From Chloroflexota bacterium (lineage in GTDB: Bacteria > Chloroflexota > Anaerolineae > Caldilineales > Caldilineaceae), in assembly GCA_030058085.1 (NCBI GenBank), contig JASGTU010000250.1, forward strand, positions 1-38,310: 38,310 nucleotides of DNA, in the 5' to 3' direction. Positions 30,742 through 38,310 of this stretch are shown one piece after another. The position numbers and the translations under genes are program-made. Numbering within the stretch: the stretch's first letter is position 1; each line of letters opens with the position of its first letter. A model generated the notes under the pieces. The model worked only from the letters and a program-made list of their open reading frames with translations, was not told the DNA's origin and ran no database searches.

Positions 30742-33700
30742 TCACCCTCGGCGGTTTCTTGGGACGCGGCCTGTGTGCGCCTCGATCAGCGCCGCCGCTT
30801 GGCGCAGATCGGGCATGTCGAAGCCCTCTGTGTGGCGCGCATAGATCTCTGCCAGGTGCGCAGTCGCTTCCTGCTCGCGGTCCGTGTGCCGCCACAGCCG
30901 CGCCAGGTCCATCGCCGCGCGCAGTTCCCATGTAAGCGCGTTTTGTTCGCGAGCCATGCCGGCGGCCCTGAGGAACAATGACTCAGCCTCTTCCCGGCTG
31001 CCTGCCCCATCCTTGCCGAACAGCAACGCGCCGCGCAGCCGGTAGAGTTCGGCTTCGGCCATCTGGCCTATGCCTTGTTTGTGCAGATCCAGGCCTCGGT
31101 CCACCGCTTGCAAGCCTTCGTCGTAATACCCGTGATCCAGATAGAGTTGCGCCAAAAGGGCGCACAGCCCCGGTGCGCCGAGGTTTGTCCCGCTATTATC
31201 ATGGCCGGGCAGGTGGCGTCGCATCTGGGCGAGACCCTCCGCCACATGGCCTTGGCGTATCAACAGCCACCCGCTAAACACACGCGCCCACGGCCGCATC
31301 GCCTCGACGCCGGTCTCGTCGACCAGTTTGCGCAGCGTCTCGACTTGGGGCGACACGCTCGGGTCGGCAAAGGCGTGAACGCGCAGCCAAATCGTCGCGA
31401 TCAGCGCCAGCACCGAGGTATACGGCTGATTTAACGCCTGCGCCAGCTCTTCGGCCTGGGTTGCGCGGCTTGCCGCCTGCTCCCCATAGCCCAGGATCCA
31501 CAGGGGCAATGACCCCCAGGCCAGGATCAACGCCTGCGGGTTGAAGCCGACGAGCGTCTCTAGCGAGTCATCCTCTTCGCTGCGATACAGGCTCAGCGCC
31601 ATTTCGAGATCGGCGCGGCATGACGCCGGCTGCCCGGCGAACAACTTGGTGACGCCTTGCGTAAAATAGGCCAGCATAGCCGCCTGGCGGTTCTCTCCGG
31701 CCTGGGCCAACATCTGCCGGCCCGCCTCAACTGCCTGGGCAATGTTGCTTTGGCCGCGGCGCACGCCCGCCTGCAAGAAGAGGGCATAAATTGCCTGCAG
31801 GCCGCCGCCTGCCTGGCGACCCAACGCAACGGCCGGCGCTGCAGTGTCGGCGCGTGCAGCGTCGCCCACGCCGTAGACAGGGGCGAGCAGCCCGGCAATG
31901 GCTATACGCAGACGCAATTCGCGTTGCGCCCGCTCAGGCGTTTCCGGCAATGATTCGAGCAACGCCAAGCCCCGCTTCAGATTGGCCACGGCCACGCGAT
32001 AGGCGCCAAGTCGCATCGCCTGTTCCGCCGCCAGGTGCAGTTGTTCGATCGCCTTGGCCGCCAGGCCGGCTTGGTCATAATGGTGCGCCAGTTGTACGGC
32101 GATCTGGGCTGCCTGTGTGCCGTGCAATTCTTCCAACGCCTCGCCCGTCAACTGGTGCAGACGCGCCCGCTCGACCGCGTCCAGCCGTTGGTAGAGATAG
32201 TCGTGGAAAAGGGCATGGCGAAACCGGTAGCGCGACAGCGAGCGTCTGTCGGGCTCCAGCCAGGTTACCCTGTAGCCGCGCACCAACTTGTGTTCCTCGC
32301 CCAGTCTGCCGCTCAACTGCCGCAACACCTCCGCCCGATCAAGACCCAGCACGCGCGCCGTGACCTCGGCGGTAAACTCGTCACCCTCGACGCTGGCAGC
32401 CCTCAACAACAGCTGCGCATCCTCAGGCAGCCGGTCGATGCGTTCCGCGATCACGGCTTCGACGCGCGGCGGGATATGCTCCCAATTCAGGCTCCGGCCC
32501 TCGATCCAGCGCCCTTCTGCGTCGCGCATCAGATCGCCGCGCGCCTGCAAGTCCTGCAGCAGCTCAATGGTGAAGAGCGCATGCCCGGCGGTATGCTGAT
32601 AGAAGGTGCTGCGGAAGTCTTCGTCCAACCGGTTCGGTTCGCTGTCCAGCACCGCGTCGAGAAAGGCGCGATCGGCGGCCTGTTCCAGATCGATGGGGCT
32701 TTTGCCGGAGATGCGCTGGAGTTCGTGGATCACAGTCGCCATGGAATGGCGCTCGCCGCCGCGACCTAGCTCGACATCGGGCGAACGATAGGCGCCCACG
32801 ATCAGAACGCGGCTGCCGGACAGACGTCGCCCCAGGTGAAGCAGCAGGTTGCTCGACGCGTCGTCCGCCCACTGCAAGTCGTCGAGCACAAGAAGCAGCG
32901 GGCGCCGGTGTGCGATGCTCTCCAGAACGCGGCAAACTTGTTCGCAGACATGGCTTTGCTGCCGGTTGACCGGATGGGCCGTGGATTCAGCCTTCGTCTG
33001 CACAAGGCTTGCCAGCCGGGTTCGCCACGTTGCGACGCTCCCCGCGCCGTGCGCAACGCTGCCGGCGCGCAACAGCAGCTCCTCCCCGGGGACCAAGAGG
33101 TCGATCAGATCGGGGCCGCATTCCATCAATGCCTGCACGGTATAGGGCAGCAAGGCCCATAAACGCCGGGCGTGTTCGGTGCTGATGGCGCCGGCGGCGC
33201 GCTTAGCTTCGATGTCTCCGGCGAGCATCTGCAAAATGTCACGGAAGGGCAAATAGGGATCGCCCCTGCCGGCGGTCGCGTTACAGCTTCCGCTAGCCGC
33301 CGCCAGGTCAGGATACACCGCCAGCGCCCGGCGCACGAACTCGCCCATAAGAGCCGTCTTGCCGCTGCCCGCGTCCCCGCGAATGAAGACCACGCTCCCG
33401 CGGCCGGTGAGCGCCTCGGCCAAATAGTTGTCGAGTTGAACCAGTTCGCGGTCACGGGCGACAAAAATCGGGGCCGCCGCGGCTGGGGGCGAGGGCGGCG
33501 GGCTGCGCATATGCCCGAACGGACCGCGCGCTTGCAGTGCGCCGGTGCGGATCGCTTCGGCTAGCGCGACGGTTTCGGGCATCAATTCGACGCCTAACTC
33601 CTGCGCCAGCGTCCACCGGCAGATCTCGACTTGACGCAGGGCGGCGCTGCGCTGTCCGCCCAAGGCCAGCGTCCGGATCAACTGGCGGTGCGCTTCTTCG

Positions 33701-34308
33701 TCCAGCGGCTCCAACTGCACCTGGCGGCGCGCTGCGGCCTGGGCTGCTTCATATCGACCGGCGATCTCATACATGGCGACCAGCCGGCGCAGCGCGCAGA
33801 GCGCTTTGCGCTGGTATTGCTCGCGCGTCCAGAATAGCCAGTCTTCGAAGGCGGCGCTGTCCCGCAGCGAAAACCCCTCCAGCAAAGGGCCGCGATAGAG
33901 GGCAAGGGCTTTCTCCAAAGCCGCACATGCGGCCTCGCCTTCCCCAAGCGCGCGGGCCTCATCACAGAGTTGCTCGAACTGGCGCACGTCGATCCGGCAG
34001 CCGGCGTCGGGGTCGAGGCGGATCGTGTCGCGCGTCACGCGCAGGATGGGTTTTGCGGGAGAGACGGGCGTATCGCCCACTGCACGCCGCAGATCGGAAA
34101 GCGCATAACGCAGGTTGCTGAGAGCTGCGTGATCCGGGAGTTCCGGCCACAAAAGCCCGGCCAGATTGCGCCGAGCGTGGTCTCGATCCGTTTCGATAGC
34201 CAGATAAGCTAACAAGGACCGCACGCTGTCCGCTTGCAGCCCAGACGCTACCTGCTCGTCGAACCTAGCCTGGAAAGGCCCAAGCAGGGAGAGCATCAGA
34301 CACGCCAT
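30742..34308 (-). CDS. Large BTAD/AAA/TPR transcriptional regulator (SARP-like N-terminus)
   Basis: This 1188-residue protein begins with an OmpR-like winged helix (LLGPFQARFD ... LLAYLAIETDRDHARRNLAGLLWPE ... NLRYALSDLRRAVGD, about 5-80). The BTAD domain follows (about 95-240), then an AAA-16 ATPase with Walker A GDAGSGKT (about 310-317) and Walker B LLLVLDDLQWADD (about 470-482), and a long helical, TPR-like C-terminal half (about 690-1160). There is no C-terminal LuxR helix-turn-helix, so DNA binding must be by the N-terminal domain, as in SARP/AfsR proteins. Its stop is 25 bp from the converging VWA gene. The start has GGGAGG close upstream. A tandem 11-bp repeat against a TATAAT box upstream (34424-34460) suggests autoregulation, with possible control of the divergent genes. 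Confidence 0.92.
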   Translation of the reverse strand: MACLMLSLLGPFQARFDEQVASGLQADSVRSLLAYLAIETDRDHARRNLAGLLWPELPDHAALSNLRYALSDLRRAVGDTPVSPAKPILRVTRDTIRLDPDAGCRIDVRQFEQLCDEARALGEGEAACAALEKALALYRGPLLEGFSLRDSAAFEDWLFWTREQYQRKALCALRRLVAMYEIAGRYEAAQAAARRQVQLEPLDEEAHRQLIRTLALGGQRSAALRQVEICRWTLAQELGVELMPETVALAEAIRTGALQARGPFGHMRSPPPSPPAAAAPIFVARDRELVQLDNYLAEALTGRGSVVFIRGDAGSGKTALMGEFVRRALAVYPDLAAASGSCNATAGRGDPYLPFRDILQMLAGDIEAKRAAGAISTEHARRLWALLPYTVQALMECGPDLIDLLVPGEELLLRAGSVAHGAGSVATWRTRLASLVQTKAESTAHPVNRQQSHVCEQVCRVLESIAHRRPLLLVLDDLQWADDASSNLLLHLGRRLSGSRVLIVGAYRSPDVELGRGGERHSMATVIHELQRISGKSPIDLEQAADRAFLDAVLDSEPNRLDEDFRSTFYQHTAGHALFTIELLQDLQARGDLMRDAEGRWIEGRSLNWEHIPPRVEAVIAERIDRLPEDAQLLLRAASVEGDEFTAEVTARVLGLDRAEVLRQLSGRLGEEHKLVRGYRVTWLEPDRRSLSRYRFRHALFHDYLYQRLDAVERARLHQLTGEALEELHGTQAAQIAVQLAHHYDQAGLAAKAIEQLHLAAEQAMRLGAYRVAVANLKRGLALLESLPETPERAQRELRLRIAIAGLLAPVYGVGDAARADTAAPAVALGRQAGGGLQAIYALFLQAGVRRGQSNIAQAVEAGRQMLAQAGENRQAAMLAYFTQGVTKLFAGQPASCRADLEMALSLYRSEEDDSLETLVGFNPQALILAWGSLPLWILGYGEQAASRATQAEELAQALNQPYTSVLALIATIWLRVHAFADPSVSPQVETLRKLVDETGVEAMRPWARVFSGWLLIRQGHVAEGLAQMRRHLPGHDNSGTNLGAPGLCALLAQLYLDHGYYDEGLQAVDRGLDLHKQGIGQMAEAELYRLRGALLFGKDGAGSREEAESLFLRAAGMAREQNALTWELRAAMDLARLWRHTDREQEATAHLAEIYARHTEGFDMPDLRQAAALIEAHTGRVPRNRRG

Positions 34309-34423
34309 TTATCCTCCCGGCAATTTCTGGGGCGGCTTAGTGTGCGGGGGAGCGGCGTCATCTACGAAGCGCACATGGGTCTGCGACCTGTCACGGCTCG
34401 CCGAGATGGAAGTAATGCTCTCT

Positions 34424-34460
34424 ATTATACGCGATTCTCCACGTTTTTACCACGTTTTTC
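34424..34460 (-). promoter_or_regulatory. SARP-like tandem repeat and -10 box for the BTAD regulator
   Basis: On the minus strand there is GAAAAACGTGG (34460-34450), TAAAAACGTGG (34449-34439), a 9-nt spacer, and TATAAT (34429-34424). The two units are identical at 10 of 11 bases and lie exactly 11 bp apart. SARP regulators bind direct repeats with 11-bp period whose last unit is about 8 bp from the -10, so the layout fits. The start codon is about 115 bp downstream. Confidence 0.6.
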
Positions 34461-34519
34461 CGACAGTATCGCCACGCGCAGCGGCTATGCTAAATGTAGG
34501 AGGCCGCAGACGGAGGCGT

Positions 34520-34753
34520 ATGAACCCCAAAGCCCCAGATTATATGTCCTATTTACTGCGCCTGTGGCGCGCCGGCAACGCTGATGAACCAAGTTGGCGG
34601 GCTGCCCTGGAAAACCCGCGCACCGGCGAACGCCAGGTGTTCGGCGATCTGGCAAGCCTGTTCGCCTTCTTGCAGGAGAAGACGGGAAGCGCGCCGCCTG
34701 GTATTCATGAACCGCCGCCTGTGACTGACAGGAAAACGCATGACGAAGGATAA
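34520..34753 (+). CDS. Small conserved-looking cytoplasmic protein
   Basis: This 77-residue protein runs from the ATG at 34520, with core YMSYLLRLWRAGNADEPSWR, then ENPRTGERQVFGDLASLFAFLQEKTG and a Pro-rich polar tail. GGAGG is three bases before the ATG. A second start at 34487 would add MLNVGGRRRRR. I believe similar 'LRLWR ... PRTGER ... L--LFAFL' proteins are common in Chloroflexota near BTAD regulators, but I cannot name a family. It has no membrane segment. It is divergent from the regulator and lies 39 bp before the HdeD-like gene. Confidence 0.7.
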   Translation: MNPKAPDYMSYLLRLWRAGNADEPSWRAALENPRTGERQVFGDLASLFAFLQEKTGSAPPGIHEPPPVTDRKTHDEG

Positions 34754-34792
34754 TTCCGTCCGATTTACACTTCCACCATTAGGAGCTCAAAC

Positions 34793-35326
34793 ATGACAAG
34801 TGACGTATTACCCGTCCAACACCAGAGGGGCGCGCCCTGGTGGTTACTGCTGCTGCAGGGCATCGCTGCCCTGTTGGTAGGTCTGCTGCTTTTGGCAGCG
34901 CCGCTCGGCTCGACTGTGTTCATCATCCAGTTTCTGGGATGGTACTGGTTGATCGGCGGCATCTTCTCCATTGTCGGCATCTTTCTGGACAACGCCAACT
35001 GGGGTTGGAAGCTGGTTTCGGGCCTCCTCGGCATCCTCGCTGGGTTTGCCGTGGTGAACCATCCCCTGTGGGCCACGGTGCTTGTGCCGACGACGCTGGT
35101 CTGGGTCATGGGCTTCTTCGGAATCTTCATCGGCGTATCGATGCTGATTCAGGCGTTCCAAGGCGAAGGCGTGGGCGCAGGCATTCTCGGCGCCCTGAAC
35201 ATCATCCTGGGTCTGCTGCTGCTTATGAGGCCGTTCGCCGCCGCGCTTAGCCTGCCCTGGGTTTTTGCCGTCTTTGCGATCGCAGGCGGCATCAGTTCGA
35301 TCGTCATGGCGTTTCGCCTTAAGTGA
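34793..35326 (+). CDS. HdeD-like (DUF308) membrane protein
   Basis: This 177-residue, very hydrophobic protein has about six spans in three hairpins: LLLLQGIAALLVGLLLLAAP, FLGWYWLIGGIFSIVGIFL, LVSGLLGILAGFAVV, LVPTTLVWVMGFFGIFIGV, GILGALNIILGLLLLM and WVFAVFAIAGGISSIVMAF. Repeats of this type define the DUF308/HdeD family, membrane proteins linked to acid resistance in Escherichia coli but of unknown role elsewhere. AGGAG lies about eight bases before the ATG. It is 34 bp before the sulfatase gene and probably shares its transcript. Confidence 0.9.
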   Translation: MTSDVLPVQHQRGAPWWLLLLQGIAALLVGLLLLAAPLGSTVFIIQFLGWYWLIGGIFSIVGIFLDNANWGWKLVSGLLGILAGFAVVNHPLWATVLVPTTLVWVMGFFGIFIGVSMLIQAFQGEGVGAGILGALNIILGLLLLMRPFAAALSLPWVFAVFAIAGGISSIVMAFRLK

Positions 35327-35360
35327 TCGTTGAGCAGCTGACCATAAAGGGGAGAAAAGA

Positions 35361-37790
35361 ATGGAACCTCTGTCACGGCGCACATTTATGAAGCTGGTCA
35401 CAGCGACGGCCGGCGCAGCAGGGCTGAGCGCTGCGGCCCCCTCCGCAACGGTGCAGGCTAAGGAGGGCGGCGGCGTCATGCTGCCGGCGCCTGACGCCCC
35501 CAACAAGGGGACGTCAGCCTTCTTCGCCAAGGATGCAACCTATCCCGCCATCGAACCGGTCCGCCCGCCCGCGGGCGCACCCAATGTGCTCATCGTCCTG
35601 ATCGACGACATGGGCTTCGGCGCGTCCAGCGCATTTGGCGGCCCCATCCACATGCCGACCCTCGAGCGGCTGGCTGATGACGGCCTGCGCTACACCCGCT
35701 TCCACAACTGTGCGCTTTGTTCGCCCACGCGCCAGGCGCTGCTTACCGGGCGCAACTGCCACTCCGTAGAGATGGGCGCGATCACCGAGATGGCGAGCAG
35801 TGTGCCGGGCTACACGTCCGTGCGGCCCAACACCGCGGCGACAATTGCCGAAGTGCTGCGCCTCAACGGCTACAACACCGCCGCCTACGGCAAGATGCAC
35901 CAGACGCCCGTCTGGGAAGTCAGCACCTCCGGCCCGTTTGACCATTGGCCGACAGGCGAAGGCTTCGAGGACTTCTACGGCTGGGTCGCCGCGGAGACCA
36001 ACCAATGGGCGCCGACGCTGGTCCAGGGCACGACGCCGGTCGAGCCGCCCGACGACCCGGATTACCATGTGACGCCGGACCTGGTAGACCACGCCATCGC
36101 CTGGGTGCAATCTCAGCAGGCGTTGACGCCTGACAAGCCCTTCTTCATGTACCTTTCCTTCGGCGCCACCCACGCCCCGCACCACGTCCCCCCAGAATGG
36201 ATCGAAAAGTACCGCGGCAAGTTCGACCAAGGCTGGGACGCGCTGCGCGAGGAGACAATCGCCCGCCAGAAGGAACTGGGCGTCGTGCCGCCGGACACGC
36301 AGCTCACCGCACGATCCGAGGGCATTAAGGCATGGGACGAGCTGAGCGCCGACGAGAAGCACTTGGCAACTCGGCTGATGGAGACCTACGCCGGGTTCGC
36401 CGAGCATACGGACCACCACGCCGGGCGTCTGATCGATGCGCTGGAAAATATGGGCGTGCTGGACAACACCCTCGTCATCTACATCGCAGGCGACAACGGG
36501 GCCAGCGCCGAAGGCACCCAGTCCGGCACCTTTAACGAGATGATAACCCTCAATGGTTTGGGCGTCCCGATCGAGGAGCAATTGGCCCACATCGACGACA
36601 TCGGCACGCCGAACTCCTACAACCACTACCCCATCGGCTGGGCGCACGCCATGGACTGCCCCTACCAGTGGACGAAGCAGATCGCCTCGCACTGGGGCGG
36701 CACGCGCACCGGCATGGCCATGCGCTGGCCGGCAGGTTTCCAAGCCACAGGCGAGGTGCGCCACCAGTTTCACCACGTCATCGACATCGTGCCCACCATC
36801 CTCGAATGCGCCGGGCTGCCGGAACCGGACGTGGTCAACGGCGTGACTCAGAAGCCCATCGAGGGCGTGAGCATGGCCTACACCTTCGACGACCCTGCCG
36901 CCCCGGAGCGGCGCACAACCCAGTACTTCGAGATGTTCGGCAACCGCGGCATCTACCACAACGGCTGGAGCGCCGTCACCCGCCACTCCAATCTCTTCGG
37001 CCCGGTCTCGCAAGACTGGAGCGAGGACGTGTGGGAATTGTACGACGGCAGCACCGACTGGAGCCAGGCGCACGACCTCGCCGCAGAGATGCCGGAAAAG
37101 CTGGCCGAACTGCAGCAACTCTTCCTGATTGAGGCGGCCAAATACAACGTCTTCCCACTGGACGACCGGCGCGTCGAGCGACTTAACCCGGAAATCGCCG
37201 GACGGCCTGATCTGATGGGCCGCCGCACCTCCCTGACGCTCTACCCCGGCATGATCCACTTGATGGAAAATGCCGTGCTCAACGTCAAGAACAAGTCCTA
37301 CAGCGTCACGGCGGAGTTGGAAATTCCGGAAGGCGGAGCGGAAGGCGTGATCGTCGCCCAGGGCGGCCGTTTCGGCGGCTGGTCGCTCTATGTGAAGGAC
37401 GGCAAGTTGACCTACTGCTACAACTGGCTGGGCCGGGAACGCTACACCATCGCCGCGGCGGAGTCGCTGCCCGCCGGCCCCGTCACGGTGCGATACGACT
37501 TCGCCTACGACGGCGGCGAGCCCGGTGCAGGCGGTACAGGCACGCTTTTCGTGAACGACGTGCAAGCCGGACAGGGCCACATTGAGAACACGGTGGCCTA
37601 CAGCTTCTCGCTCGACGAGGGCATGGAAGTCGGCTGTGACCTGGCATCGCCCGTTACGGATGACTACCCGGAGCGCAACAACGCCTTCACCGGCGCCATC
37701 CACTGGGTGCGGATCGACATCGGCCAGGATAGCGCCGATCATATGCTAGACCCGGAGCGGCTCTTCGACATCGCCATGGCCGCGCAATAG
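35361..37790 (+). CDS. Tat-exported arylsulfatase (formylglycine type)
   Basis: This 809-residue protein starts with a twin-arginine signal, SRRTFMKLVTATAGAAG (about 5-21), cut near ATVQA. The sulfatase domain follows with NVLIVLIDDMGFG (metal-binding Asp pair), and CSPTRQALLTGR with Cys120 as the residue converted to formylglycine. Further on are IYIAGDNGAS (second metal site) and, after the catalytic domain, a C-terminal beta-rich extension (about 630-790) containing FGGWSLYVKDGKLTY. It should hydrolyse sulfate esters outside the membrane. The substrate is not evident. No formylglycine-generating enzyme is in the window. GGGGAG precedes the ATG. A hairpin follows the stop. Confidence 0.93.
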   Translation: MEPLSRRTFMKLVTATAGAAGLSAAAPSATVQAKEGGGVMLPAPDAPNKGTSAFFAKDATYPAIEPVRPPAGAPNVLIVLIDDMGFGASSAFGGPIHMPTLERLADDGLRYTRFHNCALCSPTRQALLTGRNCHSVEMGAITEMASSVPGYTSVRPNTAATIAEVLRLNGYNTAAYGKMHQTPVWEVSTSGPFDHWPTGEGFEDFYGWVAAETNQWAPTLVQGTTPVEPPDDPDYHVTPDLVDHAIAWVQSQQALTPDKPFFMYLSFGATHAPHHVPPEWIEKYRGKFDQGWDALREETIARQKELGVVPPDTQLTARSEGIKAWDELSADEKHLATRLMETYAGFAEHTDHHAGRLIDALENMGVLDNTLVIYIAGDNGASAEGTQSGTFNEMITLNGLGVPIEEQLAHIDDIGTPNSYNHYPIGWAHAMDCPYQWTKQIASHWGGTRTGMAMRWPAGFQATGEVRHQFHHVIDIVPTILECAGLPEPDVVNGVTQKPIEGVSMAYTFDDPAAPERRTTQYFEMFGNRGIYHNGWSAVTRHSNLFGPVSQDWSEDVWELYDGSTDWSQAHDLAAEMPEKLAELQQLFLIEAAKYNVFPLDDRRVERLNPEIAGRPDLMGRRTSLTLYPGMIHLMENAVLNVKNKSYSVTAELEIPEGGAEGVIVAQGGRFGGWSLYVKDGKLTYCYNWLGRERYTIAAAESLPAGPVTVRYDFAYDGGEPGAGGTGTLFVNDVQAGQGHIENTVAYSFSLDEGMEVGCDLASPVTDDYPERNNAFTGAIHWVRIDIGQDSADHMLDPERLFDIAMAAQ

Positions 37791-37799
37791 GACAACTGC

Positions 37800-37835
37800 G
37801 GGGCAGGACAAACGCCGGACGGTTTGCCCTGCCCC
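37800..37835 (+). terminator. Hairpin terminator after the sulfatase
   Basis: GGGGCAGGACAAAC (37800-37813) pairs with GTTTGCCCTGCCCC (37822-37835) with one mismatch in 14, around an eight-base loop. It starts 10 nt after the stop. ATAAACC follows instead of a T-run. Confidence 0.65.
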
Positions 37836-37974
37836 ATAAACCGCTTTCGCGCGCTGTGAGGACATGCGTAAAAAGGAGGTATAGCCCGGCGAGATTTGCG
37901 TGGTGCGACAGGACAAGCAAGATTTTCGCAGTCTGTTCGCGTTTCAAGCCGGCATTGCGTCAAGGAGAAAGGTC

Positions 37975-38310
37975 ATGAATTTGCAAGTTGTTCCCAGACG
38001 GCGAGTCTTTAGCTGTCGCCTGTTCGTTCCGTTAATCGCGCTTGCTTTACTATGTGCGGCCTTGGCAGCCCCATCATTGGCCCTAGCCGCCGAACCGGGC
38101 GAGACCGACCCGGCCCGTGCCTACAGCGAATGGCCCGATGACGAGTTCTTCGTCGCCCAGCCCGAGCTAGCCCCGGGGGGAGTGTCGCGGTTCAGCATCT
38201 TCGAGTATAACAGCGACGGCAAGACGTTGGAAGAGGAAGACGGTATCGACTATACCGGCAAGAACATCCTCGACGTCGTCGCAGTGACGGCCGGGCGTTT
38301 CCTCGTTAAC
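37975..38310 (+). CDS. Secreted protein, N-terminal part (cut by window edge)
   Basis: The 112 visible codons start at the ATG at 37975 with AAGGAG seven bases upstream. The product has a basic start with VPRRRVF, a hydrophobic signal core (about 17-36) and a cut near LALAAEPG. The mature part begins DPARAYSEWPDDEFF and continues APGGVSRFSIFEYNSDGKTL ... NILDVVAVTAGRFLVN, which reads like the first blade of an FG-GAP/VCBS-type or other repeat protein. The domain is not complete enough to name. A strong AAAAAGGAGGT near 37870 precedes no usable start codon. Confidence 0.8.
   Translation, partial: MNLQVVPRRRVFSCRLFVPLIALALLCAALAAPSLALAAEPGETDPARAYSEWPDDEFFVAQPELAPGGVSRFSIFEYNSDGKTLEEEDGIDYTGKNILDVVAVTAGRFLVN

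Noticed and set aside
35514-37742. A 742-codon open frame antisense to the sulfatase.
   Set aside because: It is a high-GC shadow of a clear gene. Its composition is Arg/Val/His-rich without domains and it has no ribosome site.

Overview
The window looks like a chromosomal segment of a high-GC, filamentous-type Chloroflexota bacterium (Caldilineae/Anaerolineae-like). This is inferred from gene content: a large BTAD-type regulator, zinc-ribbon membrane proteins, a MoxR/DUF58/VWA cluster, a split-ATPase Pst transporter, and an Asp-box protein coupled to a MoaD-like protein. No rRNA, tRNA or CRISPR array was found, so the taxonomy is not proven.

Positions 1-10955 (all minus strand) are a defence island that reads as a class 1 DISARM operon. 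In transcription order it has a SNF2-like helicase (drmD), an ADP-ribosylglycohydrolase, a 1409-residue adenine-specific DNA methyltransferase (drmMI-like), an OLD-type ATPase/TOPRIM nuclease, and the first 57 codons of a protein that resembles DrmA. drmB and drmC, if present, lie beyond the left edge. The glycohydrolase and the OLD protein are not core DISARM components. They sit tightly inside the operon and are visibly lower in GC than drmD and drmMI. The methyltransferase gene carries two in-frame copies of a small palindromic dispersed repeat. A decayed serine-resolvase remnant lies immediately upstream of drmD.

Positions 11755-18071 hold a ComM/YifB ATPase (minus), a DUF4256 protein (plus) and a pair of zinc-ribbon membrane or secreted proteins (minus). 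Positions 18317-22758 hold a high-affinity phosphate transporter, pstS-pstC-pstA-pstB-pstB (minus). Its two ATPases have complementary defects that predict an obligate heterodimer. A four-unit, 11-bp-period Pho-box-like array lies upstream.

Positions 22930-23550 hold a DUF433/DUF5615 toxin-antitoxin pair. Next come an Asp-box (BNR) protein with a MoaD/ThiS-like partner ending in Gly-Gly (23831-25239), a membrane-anchored trypsin-like protein whose nucleophile position is Ala (25575-26498), and a MoxR-DUF58-VWA-VWA cluster (26576-30716).

The right end has a large BTAD/AAA/TPR regulator (minus, 30742-34308). Its own upstream region carries a SARP-like tandem 11-bp repeat placed against a TATAAT box. 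Divergent from it are a small conserved-looking protein, an HdeD-like membrane protein, a Tat-exported arylsulfatase, and the signal-peptide end of a secreted protein cut by the right edge.
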